From NCBI RefSeq assembly GCF_026625605.1, contig NZ_CP113054.1, positions 4,278,001 through 4,342,000 on the forward strand: a DNA stretch of 64,000 bases. Reading direction: 5' to 3'. The position numbers were made by a program, and so were the translations under genes. The DNA is from Luteolibacter sp. SL250. Its GTDB lineage: Bacteria > Verrucomicrobiota > Verrucomicrobiia > Verrucomicrobiales > Akkermansiaceae. This document shows, piece by piece, positions 32,990 through 43,624 of this stretch; positions within the stretch are counted from its first letter, which is position 1, and each line of letters begins with the position of its first letter. The notes below the pieces were generated by a model, which worked only from the letters and a program-made list of their open reading frames with translations, made no database searches and was not told where the DNA came from.

Positions 32990-34297
32990 TCAGCTCGACA
33001 TGTTGGCGGATTCGAGGATGCGCGGGTCGCGGTTCGGGTAGACCGAGTGCTGGCCGAGGGCGCGGAGGAGGAAGAAGAGGAATCCGGCGCCGATGGTGAC
33101 GAAGGCGAGGATGTCACCCCAGAACGCACCGGGGATGGAGGTCTGGATGGCACCGAAGACGTCCGGCTTGATGTTGCCCAGGGACACACCGCGCTCCGGG
33201 ATGGAGATCAGGTAGTGGTCGAGCACGTGCATCACAAGGGTGTAGGCGGCGACGATGGAGAGCAGTTTCGGGCTGCGCTTCAGCCAGGACTGGAGGAGGA
33301 CCACGAAGGGCACCACGAAGTGGCCGAAGACCAGGACGATCATGCCGGTGTTCCAGTTGCCGGTGTTCCGGATGAGGAAGTAGGAGGTTTCCTCCGTGAT
33401 GTTCGCGTACCAGATGAGGAAGAACTGGGAGAAGGAGATGTAGGCCCAGAACACCGTGAAGGCGAACAGCAGCTTGCCCATGATGTGGAAGTGCTCGCCG
33501 GTGGTGACGTGCTTAAGGTGGCCGCGGCTCTTCAGGAAGGTGACCACCAGGATGATGACGGCCATCGAGTTCAGTGCGGAACCGGCGAAGAGATACACAC
33601 CCCACATGGTGGAGAACCACTTGTAGTCCAGGCCCATCATGAAGTCGAAACCGGTGAAGGTGATCGTCAGCGCGAACAGGATCAGGGTGTAGGTGGAGTG
33701 GAAGCGGGCGCGGAACAGGCGCTTGGTGCCCGGGTTCGGGTCGGTGTCCTGGTCGGTGGACAGCTTGCGCAGGCCGAAGATGACCAGCGTGAGGCCGATG
33801 AAGTAGAAGGCAACCCGGCCATACCAGAACGGGATGTTCATGTACCAATGCTTGTTGTAGAGCAGGTGGTCCACGTGGTGGAGGTGCTCCTTCACGTTGC
33901 CGTGCGCGCCGCGGTGGGTGTTCATCCACTCATACAGGTACTGCTGGACCTGCGGGAAGAGCAGCGGGATGGCGAAGAGCATCATCCAGCCGTAGGTGGA
34001 GCCGAGGTTCTCGAACGTGCGGCGGACGGAGGTCCCCCAGCCGGAGTTGGAGACGTTGTGGAGCAGGGTCCAGAACACGCCGCCGATGGACAGCGTGAGG
34101 AACAGGTAGAAGGCGAAGACCCAGGAATAGGAGTAGCTGCCGCGGATCTTTTCGGGCGCGAGGAACAGCAGGTAAATGCTGACCAGCGTGCCGATCAATG
34201 CAACGGCACCGGCGATGGTTTTCACCTTCGCGATCTTCGATTTATCCAGGTGATCGCCGTTGATGGCGATGTCTGCGGATGTGACGTGATGGGACAT
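32990..34297 (-). CDS. actF: Alternative complex III subunit F
   Basis: A 435-residue membrane protein with about ten helices. It belongs to the NrfD/PsrC-like branch found as ActF in quinol:cytochrome c oxidoreductases. Recognisable parts are TFTGFDFMMGLDYKWFSTMWG, FTVFWAYISFSQFFLIWYANI and GHFVVPFVVLLQSWLKRSP. With ActC it forms the quinol-oxidising membrane part of the complex. It lies 18 bases after actE. Confidence 0.93.
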   Translation of the reverse strand: MSHHVTSADIAINGDHLDKSKIAKVKTIAGAVALIGTLVSIYLLFLAPEKIRGSYSYSWVFAFYLFLTLSIGGVFWTLLHNVSNSGWGTSVRRTFENLGSTYGWMMLFAIPLLFPQVQQYLYEWMNTHRGAHGNVKEHLHHVDHLLYNKHWYMNIPFWYGRVAFYFIGLTLVIFGLRKLSTDQDTDPNPGTKRLFRARFHSTYTLILFALTITFTGFDFMMGLDYKWFSTMWGVYLFAGSALNSMAVIILVVTFLKSRGHLKHVTTGEHFHIMGKLLFAFTVFWAYISFSQFFLIWYANITEETSYFLIRNTGNWNTGMIVLVFGHFVVPFVVLLQSWLKRSPKLLSIVAAYTLVMHVLDHYLISIPERGVSLGNIKPDVFGAIQTSIPGAFWGDILAFVTIGAGFLFFLLRALGQHSVYPNRDPRILESANMSS

Positions 34298-34315
34298 CTT
34301 GGGCGGTGAGGAAAA

Positions 34316-34969
34316 TTATTGGGCGGCGGGAGCCGGAGTTGCTTTGGCGGCTTGCAGCGTGCGGACGTAGGCGATGATCGCCCAGCGGTCGCGGACGGGG
34401 ATGTTGGCGCCGTAGGAACCCATCATGCCCTTGCCTTTGGTGATGACGTCGAACATGCGCCCGTCCGGGTAGGCCGGTGCCTTGAACGGATCCCCGTGCA
34501 GGTTGGCGATGCCGGGCACGCCATACTTGGCGGTGATGCCCTGGCCGTCTCCGGAGGTGCCGTGGCAGGCGGAGCAATAGATGTTGTAACGCTCCTGGCC
34601 GCGGCGGATGAGGGCCGCCGCATTGTCCGCGGTGAGTTCCAGCTCGGCCGGCATGCCGGTGCCGAAGTAGTCGTCGAGCGTGCCGGTGTAGTAGTAGCCG
34701 GTCTGGCCGCCGAATTCGTATTCCGGGATACCACCGATGACGCGGACGCCTTCCTCGTTGAAGCCACGCGGCTGGGTGTCATGGACCGGCAGGCGTCCAC
34801 CGTGGCCGTCCGCGAAGAACGGCTCCGGTTTCTGGGCCCGCAGCTTGTCCTGCTCATCCATGTCCGGGAAGATCCGGATCGGTGGCTTGGACGAATGCTG
34901 GCCGCGGAATCCGAAGATCCCGACAACGAGCAGCGCGATGATCGCGTAGATGATGAAGAAGTAGCGCAT
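34316..34969 (-). CDS. actE: Alternative complex III cytochrome c subunit E
   Basis: A 217-residue protein with an uncleaved or lipobox-less N-terminal helix (FFIIYAIIALLVVGIFGF) and a single haem motif CSACHGTSGDG near residue 132. Methionines in KGKGMMGSYGANI are distal-ligand candidates. In ACIII, ActE takes electrons from the ActA/ActB side toward soluble or oxidase-bound cytochrome c. It lies between actD and actF, the canonical order. Confidence 0.93.
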   Translation of the reverse strand: MRYFFIIYAIIALLVVGIFGFRGQHSSKPPIRIFPDMDEQDKLRAQKPEPFFADGHGGRLPVHDTQPRGFNEEGVRVIGGIPEYEFGGQTGYYYTGTLDDYFGTGMPAELELTADNAAALIRRGQERYNIYCSACHGTSGDGQGITAKYGVPGIANLHGDPFKAPAYPDGRMFDVITKGKGMMGSYGANIPVRDRWAIIAYVRTLQAAKATPAPAAQ

Positions 34970-35005
34970 GGAGAAAATCGTTTGAGGGGTGCGGACAGCC
35001 GTGGG

Positions 35006-35563
35006 TTATTTGTCCTCTTCTTCGACGAGTTCGATGTTCGCCCCGCCGATCTCGGAGAGGAGGTCGCGGGTGCCGTTGGGGCTGAACTTCGGATCGCGGG
35101 CTTCGATGGCGATGAAGAAGCCATCGTCGGTCGCACGGTGGAACTGGCGGCTGGCGAACAGCGGGTGGTTCAGGCGCGGGAGCTGCATCAGCGCGAGCAC
35201 GCCGAAGAGCACGGTCAGCACGGAGAACAGGATCGTCAGCTCGAACATGATCGGGAAGAACGCCGGCACCGTGAAGATGTTCGTCGGCTTCGCCTGCACC
35301 ACCGTCGGGTAGATGACGACCTGGGTGGAGTAGGCCAGCGCGAAGGCGGTCGCCGTGCCGGTGATGCCGCCGCAGAAGACGAACCAGGGCAGGATGGAGC
35401 GCTTCACTCCCATCGCCCCATCGAGGCCGTGGATCGGATACGGGGAATAGCAGTCCCATTTCCGGAAGCCGGCGTCGCGGATCTGCTCGGCGGCTTTGTA
35501 GAGGGCGGAAGCGCTCTTGAACTCGGCGAGGTAGCCGTAGACGCGTTTGCGGGTGGTGCTCAC
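35006..35563 (-). CDS. actD: Alternative complex III subunit D (DUF3341)
   Basis: A 185-residue protein of the DUF3341 family. A cytoplasmic ferredoxin-like part (KRVYGYLAEFKSASALYKAAEQI) is followed by SPYPIHGLDGAMG and two helices (about residues 60-80 and 105-127), then FASRQFHRATDDGFFIAIEA. It has no cofactor motif and is a structural subunit of the complex. It is in the standard order between actC and actE. Confidence 0.93.
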   Translation of the reverse strand: MSTTRKRVYGYLAEFKSASALYKAAEQIRDAGFRKWDCYSPYPIHGLDGAMGVKRSILPWFVFCGGITGTATAFALAYSTQVVIYPTVVQAKPTNIFTVPAFFPIMFELTILFSVLTVLFGVLALMQLPRLNHPLFASRQFHRATDDGFFIAIEARDPKFSPNGTRDLLSEIGGANIELVEEEDK

Positions 35564-35591
35564 GTGGTGGAGGAGGTCGGTTGGAAATGGA

Positions 35592-37067
<1,476 letters not shown>

Positions 37068-37109
37068 GTGTGGTGGAAAGGCTGGTGGTGAGGGAATTGC
37101 GTGAACGGA

Positions 37110-40100
37110 TCAGACCATGTCGATGGTCGCCTTGCCGACGAACTTGGCGTCCGGCATCTGCGGGTTCGGGTTCTTCACCCGGGCCAGGTAGCTGGTGCGC
37201 GGGCGGGTGCCGATGTAGTTGAGCAGGTCGTAGTTCCGCTCGCTGTTCTTCGCGCGGACCATGGTGGACTTGTCACCGTCGAGGAGGTTGCCGAAGCTGA
37301 TGGCTTCCGCACCGCAGACGTCCTGGCAGGCCACCTTGAGGGCTTCCACCGGCACGCGGAGGGTGTTGGTGGTGACCTGGACTTCCGGAGACTTCCGGCC
37401 GTCCGCGAGCACTTCGTGCTTCTGGGCGCGCTTCTGGCGGATGACGGCGTCCTTGAGGCGCTGCACGCAGTAGGTGCACTTCTCCATCACACCGCGCATG
37501 CGGACGGTGACGTTCGGGTTGCGCTGGAGGTGCGGCCCCTGGCCGACCTGCTTCTCGCCGAACGGTCCCTTGTTGAGGTTGTGGGCGATGAGCGGGTTGC
37601 GCTTGTTGTAGTCGAAGAAGTTGAAGCGGCGGGCCTTGTACGGGCAGTTGTTCGCGCAGTAGCGGGTGCCGATGCAGCGGTTGTAGGCCATCGCGTTGAG
37701 GCCGTCCTCGGTGTGGACGGTGGCGTTCACCGGGCAGACCGTTTCGCACGGGGCGCTTTCGCACTGCACGCAGGAGACACCCTGGGTGATCATCTCCGGG
37801 TTGCCCGGGTCGAAGTCGTTGTCCTTGTGGACGGCGTAGTAGCGGTCCATCCGGACCCAGTGCATCTCACGGCCGCGGGCGACCTGTTCCTTGCCGACGA
37901 TCGGGATGTTGTTCTCCGCCTGGCAGGCGATGAGGCAGGCGTTGCAGCCGGTGCAGGCGGAAAGGTCGATGGCCATGGCCCACTGGTGCAGCGGGTCGCT
38001 GAGGAGCGGCTTGGCCTTGCCGTCCTTGCCGGGGTCCCAGGTGGAGGAGCCTTCCTGCTTGTAGAGGGAGATGTTCTCAGGGGCGTGGGAGTCGTTGCCC
38101 TGCTTCTTGACGCCGGCGAGCTGCTTGGCGAAGTCACCCTTCAGCTCATCGGTTTCGATGGTGGAGATCTCACGGGCCAGCGCGCGGCCATACATGGAGT
38201 TGTGCTCCTGGGTGAGGGCCACGTGGTAGCGTTTGGCGATCTTCTCGGCCGTGGCCCCGGTGGCGTAATATTCGCTGCCGGATTTGCGGAGGACGTAGGC
38301 ATCGAAACCGCGGTTCACACCGACGAGGCCGACGTGGGAGGCTTTCTTCGTGTCACGCTCCAGTTCATCCTCTTCATTGAAGCCTTGGCCGTAGCCGAGC
38401 GGGATGACGATGGTGTTCTCCGCCTGGCCGAAGGAAATGAGGACGGCGATCTCGATGGTGACGCCGTTGACGGTCAGCTTGATCATCGGCGCGGTGCGGT
38501 GTTCGCCTTCGTTGTCCCCTTCCGGGGCACGGTCGGCGAAGCGGGTGCTGAGCGGCACGAGATCCTTGTAGATGCCCAGATCCTTGGCGGTCTGCGGGGC
38601 GATGAGCGCCGCGTTGTCCCAGGTCAGCTTGGACACTGGATCGGGGGCTTCCTGGAGCCAGCCGTTGTCGATCCAGCGGCCGTCATAGACGGAGGCGTCC
38701 GTGGCGAAGATCACATCCAGCGAGGTGGTGGAAGGCACTTCGCGACGGATGGAGCCGAGACCGGACCAGACGTTCTGCGGAAGGCTGACTTCCGTGGCGG
38801 GATAGCCGGAATCCTTCAGGAAGCCATCGCGGAGCAACTGCTTCCAGACGGTGTCCCCTTCCCCGCCGATTGCGGCGAAGGTGGCGCGGACGGCGGTGTA
38901 GGCAGGGGATGCCGCGCCTTCCTCACCTTCGCCGTTGATCAGCTTGCCTTCCTCCGAAAGCAGCGCGAGCAGGAGTTCCAGCTCCGAAACACAGTCCGCG
39001 TAGAGCGGCAGGATCATCGGCTGGACGATGGTGTAGGTGCCGCGGACGCTGCGGGCGTCCGACCACGTTTCCAGATAATGGGCGGCCGGAATGTGCCAGG
39101 TGGAGGCATGCGCCGTGGCGTCCGTGCGGGTGCCGAGATGGATGCTGGCCTTCAGTTTCTTGAAGGAATCCGCGAAACCGAGGTCCGCGAGCGCGTCGTG
39201 GAGCGGGTTGGCGGGGGTGAGGAGGATCAGGGTATCGACCGCACCGGAATCAATGTCCGCCTTGACGTCCGCCAGGGTGCCGAGGCCGGTCACTTCCGTG
39301 CGGTAGGTGGCGAGCGGCTTGCCTTCACCGATGTTGCCGAGCTTGCTGTTGATCTCGAACGCGAGCTGGCGGATGGCGGCGGGCAGGCGGGATCCGGCGA
39401 GGACGACGGACTTGCCGGCGTTGGCCTTCAGGTCCTCGACCAAGGCGGCGATCCACTGCAGGTGCTTGGCGTCGGTCACTTCACCGGCGGCGGTGAGGGA
39501 TGCGGCATCCACGCCGAGGCCACGGGCGATCTGGGCGGCGATGGTGACGATCTGGCTGGCTGGGACACGCAGGCGGTGATCCGCGATACCGCCGGTCAGG
39601 GAGAACGCGGCCTCCACCATGTAGAGGCGGTTCATGCCGGCGGCGTCCGCCTTCTGGTCGTAGAAACGGCCTTCCGGCTTGCGGCGGTCGTAGAACGGAC
39701 GGATCGGACCTTGGGAATCGAGCGCGGTGAAATCGCAGTCGAAGGAAAGAATGCGGTCGGCCTTGGAGAAATCAACGGCGGTCGTGACACCGTCACCCAG
39801 CACGGAGTCCCCGGAGAGGGGCTCGTATTGGTAGAACTTCGCGGCGGAGAACTTCGCGGCCAGCTCACGGGTCAGGCGGCTGCGGGTCGGGCAGTCATCG
39901 GCGCCGAAAACGAAGCCGATCTTGCCACCGGCGTTCTTGGCCAGTGCGGCCACCATTTCGTCCAGCTCCTTGCGGGAGGCCTTCTTGCCTTCCTTGAGGA
40001 TGGTGCGGGAACGGGAGACGGAGTAGAGGTCGAGGACGGAAGCCTGGACGAAGGCGTCGGTGCCCTCGTTGTCCGGGTGCAGGGTGTTCGCGCCCAGCTT

Positions 40101-40478
40101 GGTCGGACGGCCCTCGAAGGTGGTCACCACCAGCGGCGTCGCGCCACCGGCACGCGGCATGGAGGATGCGTAATAGGTCGCCTTGCCGGGGATCACCCAC
40201 TCGGGGGCCTTGGTGTAGGGGACGATGTAGGATTCCGGACGGCGGCAGGCGGCCATGCCGAAGCCAGCCAGCGCGGTGGATGCCCCCATCAGTTTCAGGA
40301 AGGAACGACGGGACGTCTCCGCGTCCTCACCATCCGCCATTTCCGCGGCTCCCTGCGGGAACTCCCGCTCCAGCCAGGTGCGGAACTCCGGTGAGTCCTG
40401 AAGCTGTCCCGGGCTGCGCCAAGCGACGGTGGCATTGCCAGCGTCCGCTTCCGGGTGGTTCCAAATGCGCTTACTCAT
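37110..40478 (-). CDS. actB: Alternative complex III subunit B (molybdopterin-like/iron-sulfur protein)
   Basis: A 1122-residue subunit. The N-terminus has the ACIII-type stretch SPEFRTWLEREFPQGA and a twin-arginine motif SRRSFLKLMG at residues 56-65. The first about 800 residues resemble a molybdopterin oxidoreductase that in this family carries no cofactor. Residues about 840-1005 are a ferredoxin-like domain with four Cys groups (CTGCNACLIAC, CVQCESAPCETVCP, CIGTRYCANNCP, CTYC, and CQDVCG) for 3Fe-4S/4Fe-4S clusters. It links quinol oxidation to the haems. Confidence 0.95.
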   Translation of the reverse strand: MSKRIWNHPEADAGNATVAWRSPGQLQDSPEFRTWLEREFPQGAAEMADGEDAETSRRSFLKLMGASTALAGFGMAACRRPESYIVPYTKAPEWVIPGKATYYASSMPRAGGATPLVVTTFEGRPTKLGANTLHPDNEGTDAFVQASVLDLYSVSRSRTILKEGKKASRKELDEMVAALAKNAGGKIGFVFGADDCPTRSRLTRELAAKFSAAKFYQYEPLSGDSVLGDGVTTAVDFSKADRILSFDCDFTALDSQGPIRPFYDRRKPEGRFYDQKADAAGMNRLYMVEAAFSLTGGIADHRLRVPASQIVTIAAQIARGLGVDAASLTAAGEVTDAKHLQWIAALVEDLKANAGKSVVLAGSRLPAAIRQLAFEINSKLGNIGEGKPLATYRTEVTGLGTLADVKADIDSGAVDTLILLTPANPLHDALADLGFADSFKKLKASIHLGTRTDATAHASTWHIPAAHYLETWSDARSVRGTYTIVQPMILPLYADCVSELELLLALLSEEGKLINGEGEEGAASPAYTAVRATFAAIGGEGDTVWKQLLRDGFLKDSGYPATEVSLPQNVWSGLGSIRREVPSTTSLDVIFATDASVYDGRWIDNGWLQEAPDPVSKLTWDNAALIAPQTAKDLGIYKDLVPLSTRFADRAPEGDNEGEHRTAPMIKLTVNGVTIEIAVLISFGQAENTIVIPLGYGQGFNEEDELERDTKKASHVGLVGVNRGFDAYVLRKSGSEYYATGATAEKIAKRYHVALTQEHNSMYGRALAREISTIETDELKGDFAKQLAGVKKQGNDSHAPENISLYKQEGSSTWDPGKDGKAKPLLSDPLHQWAMAIDLSACTGCNACLIACQAENNIPIVGKEQVARGREMHWVRMDRYYAVHKDNDFDPGNPEMITQGVSCVQCESAPCETVCPVNATVHTEDGLNAMAYNRCIGTRYCANNCPYKARRFNFFDYNKRNPLIAHNLNKGPFGEKQVGQGPHLQRNPNVTVRMRGVMEKCTYCVQRLKDAVIRQKRAQKHEVLADGRKSPEVQVTTNTLRVPVEALKVACQDVCGAEAISFGNLLDGDKSTMVRAKNSERNYDLLNYIGTRPRTSYLARVKNPNPQMPDAKFVGKATIDMV

Positions 40479-40533
40479 GTGAGGCTAAGAATTTCGGGAA
40501 AAATCGGGGATGATTGGAAAGGGCGGGGAGCGA

Positions 40534-41235
40534 TCAGTGGTGGCAGGTCGCGCAACTGGTCTTCGGCTTGATGTCGAACTGCTGCTTGAGCTTCAGGCCG
40601 AGGTCTTCGGTCGTCTTGATGCCGGAGTTCGCCTTCGCGTACTTCGCGACGTCCTTGTCGCCGTAGGAGAAATTGAAGACCTCCTCAAGCGGGCGGAGGT
40701 GCTTCTCCGGAGCCTTGTGGCAGTCGATGCACCATGCCATCGAGTGGCTTTCCGCCTGGAAGACCACTTCCATCTTGTCCACGTCGCCGTGGCAGCTCTG
40801 GCAGGAGATGCCCCGGTTCACGTGGGCGGAGTGGTTGAAATAAACGTAGTCAGGGGCCTTGTGGACGCGCACCCACTCGATGGGTTTGCCGTCGTAGCCT
40901 TCATAGCTCACGTTCATGGACTTGTGAAGCGGAGCAAGCTTCGGACTGTCCTTCTGCACGTGCTGGTGGCAGTTCCAGCAGGTATTCCCGGTCGGGACGT
41001 TGGAAGTGCCGGAAACATCCACGAACGAGTGGCAGTAGCGGCAGTCGAGACCGAGCTGGTCAACGTGGATCTTGTGCGAGAACGGGATCGGCTGGGCCGG
41101 CTGGTATCCGACGGTCGTCGCCTTTGGGGTCGCGTAATAGGCGAAAGCAAGGGCAACACCCGCCAGAGCCGTGCCAGCACAAAAGGCAATCTTCAGCGGA
41201 AGCAGGTTCGACCAGCGTGGGAAAAAATTTGCCAT
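40534..41235 (-). CDS. actA: Alternative complex III pentahaem cytochrome subunit A
   Basis: The start is ATG 41235 (MANFFPRWSNLLPLKIAFC); the frame upstream to 41388 runs through the operator and is not coding. The 233-residue protein has one N-terminal helix and five CxxCH sites (CRYCH, CWNCH, CQSCH, CIDCH, CATCH), the ActA pattern. It is the first gene of the super-operon and the haem wire of the complex in the periplasm. Confidence 0.95.
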   Translation of the reverse strand: MANFFPRWSNLLPLKIAFCAGTALAGVALAFAYYATPKATTVGYQPAQPIPFSHKIHVDQLGLDCRYCHSFVDVSGTSNVPTGNTCWNCHQHVQKDSPKLAPLHKSMNVSYEGYDGKPIEWVRVHKAPDYVYFNHSAHVNRGISCQSCHGDVDKMEVVFQAESHSMAWCIDCHKAPEKHLRPLEEVFNFSYGDKDVAKYAKANSGIKTTEDLGLKLKQQFDIKPKTSCATCHH

Positions 41236-41266
41236 GAGGAGGGCGGTTCGGTGCGACTGTTTTAGG

Positions 41267-41290
41267 AGCTTGTGAAATTTTTCACAAGCT
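41267..41290. promoter_or_regulatory. CRP/FNR-like palindromic operator upstream of actA
   Basis: A 24-base palindrome with perfect 11-base arms: AGC, then the core TTGTGAAATTTTTCACAA with flanking T/A completed by GCT. It lies 32-55 bases before the actA ATG. The core is identical to the site upstream of nuoB. On the minus strand, TTGTGA followed 17 bases later by TAAAAC could be a -35/-10 pair overlapping the operator; if real, this would favour repression over activation. Confidence 0.72.
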
Positions 41291-41428
41291 GTTTTCGAGT
41301 TCTTCCCGATTGGCTCGGGTCGGGCACGGGGAGAATGCCAATGGGAGGTCGGCTGGCAATGCGAAAAAACCGAAAAATTTCGGCGCAATCACTCCGTATT
41401 GAACGGCTTTTCTATCCGGCTGCTAGAA

Positions 41429-41746
41429 TCATGAATTCGACCAATTCATACCTTGTTCCTGCCGCCATTTGCGGTAAGCGGCTGATTGCTCCTTCTTGGA
41501 AAGGAGCTTCCGGGAGGGTTCCTCGTCGAGGAATTTGTCGAATGCGGTTCCGGAACGGGTCTCGATGACTTCACCGGTTCTCCTCTGCGTCGCCTGTTCC
41601 CGGGAATTTTCGCTCTGGACCGCAAGCAGCCGCTCAATCCGGGCAAGACGGGACCCCATCACCATCACCCCGATGAGGATGAGGAACAGGATCCCCGCAC
41701 ACGCGGCGATGAGGATGACAACCGTGGAAATTTCCGTCTCGGGCAT
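41429..41746 (-). CDS. Small single-helix membrane protein, hypothetical
   Basis: The start is ATG 41746 (MPETEISTVVILIAACAG), the first that gives a sensible topology. The 105-residue protein has one helix (VVILIAACAGILFLILIGVMVMG), then a charged cytoplasmic region (RLARIERLLAVQSENSREQATQRR) with coiled-coil character and a basic end. No family is recognised. It lies 67 bases after the glycosyltransferase gene and could be the last gene of the preceding operon. Confidence 0.65.
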   Translation of the reverse strand: MPETEISTVVILIAACAGILFLILIGVMVMGSRLARIERLLAVQSENSREQATQRRTGEVIETRSGTAFDKFLDEEPSRKLLSKKEQSAAYRKWRQEQGMNWSNS

Positions 41747-41813
41747 GCGCGGACTATGAGCCGACGGCCGCTCCGATGAGAAGTTGAAAGAGAAGGCGCG
41801 AAATCCTCCTCCT

Positions 41814-43055
41814 TCAGGAGAACCTCTCCCCCACCATCCGCCGGATCCGCGCCCCGGGTTCGTAGTTCGCCAGGATGTGCGCGAAACGGCGGCACTGCTC
41901 CCGGATCGCCGGATTTTCCACCACCTCACGGAAAGCGGACGCCAGTTCCTCCGGAGAATCAGCCCGGACCGCCGTCCCCGCCCACACCAGACGGGCCGCG
42001 TTGTCGAACTGGTCGAAATCCATCGGCATCACCACCGCGGGGATGCCGTGTTTCAGGCAGTGGTGGAGGATGCCGCTGCCACCATGGTGGATCACCAGAT
42101 CATAGCACGGAAGATGGAGGTCATACGAAATGAACGGGTGGCGCTGGAAATTCCCCGCTCCCTCGTGCCGTCCCGCCTGCGGATCTCCGTCCGTGAAATG
42201 GAAGATCCATTCCGGATTCCGGTCGGCAAGATCACGGATGGCCGTGGCGATCTCATCCTTCCGATGGCCGAGATGGCTGCCCAGAGTCACCAGTACGTGC
42301 GTCCGCCCCTCCGCAAAAACAGGCGGTGCCGGCTCGACCGGGGGCGTGTACAACAGCGGGCCGATGAACCGGAAATGCGGGGGATAGGTCCGCGGAAACT
42401 CGATCTCGCTGGCGGCGGAAACCAGGATGCGCTCCGGGGAGTAGGCACGCTCCGAGCCGTCCTCCCGATAGACGGACGGGAGGCCCACGTTCCTGAACGT
42501 GCGGCGGAAGATCCAGAACATGAGCCGCTTGAACAGCCGGGTGGTCTTCCGCAGCAGGAAATGGAGCGCCTGTTCCGCAGGAGCCTCCGCCGGAAAGAGT
42601 CCGCCGAAGTACGCGGGCGGGCCGTCCGGAGCCTCGAACACGCACGGTGAGGGCAGGTGGCTCCACCACGGGATGCCATGCCGCTCGGCCGCAACCCCGG
42701 CGACGGGCAGGGTGAAGTCCGCGATCACCAGGTCCGGCCGGAGTTCCTCCAGGGCGGCCGCCACTTCCTCCAGCACCTCCGTCTGCAGGGAGACATTCGC
42801 CTTCAACTGCCTGAACAGGAGGAAGGGATTCCCTTTCACCGATTGCCCGGGCGAGGCGATTTCAAGGATGAGCCGCTCATGCTCCCGGATGATGGCGTGG
42901 CCGTGCAGCCCCGCCGCCTCCACGGACCGCATCGCCCCGGGGGTGCTGAGCACCGTCACCTCCGCCAGCGGCAGGAGTTCCCTGCCGAGCCCCAGCAGCG
43001 GATTCAGGTGGCCGGCGTAGGGAGGCGCCAACAGGCAGATCCGGAGCTTTCTCAC
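41814..43055 (-). CDS. GT1-like glycosyltransferase (UGT/MGT fold)
   Basis: The start is GTG 43055, overlapping the previous stop in a GTGA; the frame upstream is the shadow of that gene. The 413-residue protein begins RKLRICLLAPPYAGHLNPLL, the GT1 acceptor-domain start. Donor-domain hallmarks are LVTLGSHLGHRKDEI and, near the C-terminus, VIHHGGSGILHHCLKHGIP with MDFDQFDNA. It should transfer a sugar from a nucleotide donor to a lipophilic acceptor. It is the last member of the ketosynthase cluster. Confidence 0.88.
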   Translation of the reverse strand: MRKLRICLLAPPYAGHLNPLLGLGRELLPLAEVTVLSTPGAMRSVEAAGLHGHAIIREHERLILEIASPGQSVKGNPFLLFRQLKANVSLQTEVLEEVAAALEELRPDLVIADFTLPVAGVAAERHGIPWWSHLPSPCVFEAPDGPPAYFGGLFPAEAPAEQALHFLLRKTTRLFKRLMFWIFRRTFRNVGLPSVYREDGSERAYSPERILVSAASEIEFPRTYPPHFRFIGPLLYTPPVEPAPPVFAEGRTHVLVTLGSHLGHRKDEIATAIRDLADRNPEWIFHFTDGDPQAGRHEGAGNFQRHPFISYDLHLPCYDLVIHHGGSGILHHCLKHGIPAVVMPMDFDQFDNAARLVWAGTAVRADSPEELASAFREVVENPAIREQCRRFAHILANYEPGARIRRMVGERFS

Positions 43056-43624
43056 CGCCCCCCTCCCCCGGTCACCCGTTGATGGAAGGCGCAAAAGAGG
43101 GCCATGGTCTCCTCCCTCTCCAGATAGTCCATGTGGCCGCAGGAAATGACATGGTCCACCCGGGGGTGCCACCACCTGGAAATCAGATCCCGGTTCCCCC
43201 GCACGGTGACCAGCGAAGCGCAGCGCGGAAGGGAGCGCGAAACCGGCCCGTAGGCAAACACGTGCAGGCGCCGCACGACCCCCTCCGGCAACCGCAGGTT
43301 CACCAGCAGCTCCAGCCCGCAACTGCCAGCCAGTATCACCACCTTTCCGGTGGAACCGAAGGCTCCCACCACCGACGGACGGTGGGTTTCCGCAAACGAC
43401 GGACGCCGGCAGGCGAGGTATTGCCGCGCGTTGTTGAAACTCGCGCGGAGCAGGTTGGTTTCACTCCACCGTCCCGCGTTCCGGTAGGGGAAATTCAGAT
43501 CCAACCTCTGTTCCGGAGTCACCGGCGATTGGTCGAGGAATCTCTGTTGCACCGGACTGAGGGCGCTGGTCCGGGGATCACTCTGGCCGGTCAGGAACGC
43601 GACGGTGACCCTTTCCTCATTCAT
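43052..43624 (-). CDS. Unidentified protein with alpha/beta-hydrolase-like features
   Basis: A 190-residue protein with no family I can name with confidence. KVVILAGSCGLELLVNL resembles a strand and nucleophile elbow (GSCG), and DHVISCGHMDYLEREETMALFCAF resembles the last strand, catalytic-His turn and final helix of an alpha/beta hydrolase. This would be a compact, possibly thioesterase-like enzyme. It overlaps the GT2 gene by eight bases and GT1 by four, so it is part of the same pathway. Confidence 0.72.
   Translation of the reverse strand: MNEERVTVAFLTGQSDPRTSALSPVQQRFLDQSPVTPEQRLDLNFPYRNAGRWSETNLLRASFNNARQYLACRRPSFAETHRPSVVGAFGSTGKVVILAGSCGLELLVNLRLPEGVVRRLHVFAYGPVSRSLPRCASLVTVRGNRDLISRWWHPRVDHVISCGHMDYLEREETMALFCAFHQRVTGGGGR

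Noticed and set aside
37101..40394. Open frame of about 1100 codons on the plus strand
   Set aside because: It lies antisense to actB, whose iron-sulfur motifs and Tat signal are unmistakable; the frame is open because of high GC third positions and has low-complexity Val/Gly/Asp composition.
41236..41388. N-terminal extension of actA
   Set aside because: It would translate the perfect palindromic operator and lacks any conserved sequence; ATG 41235 gives the normal ActA start.
43056..43322. N-terminal extension of the GT1 gene
   Set aside because: It lies entirely inside the preceding hydrolase-like gene in another frame; the GTG at 43055 starts exactly at the conserved GT1 sequence.
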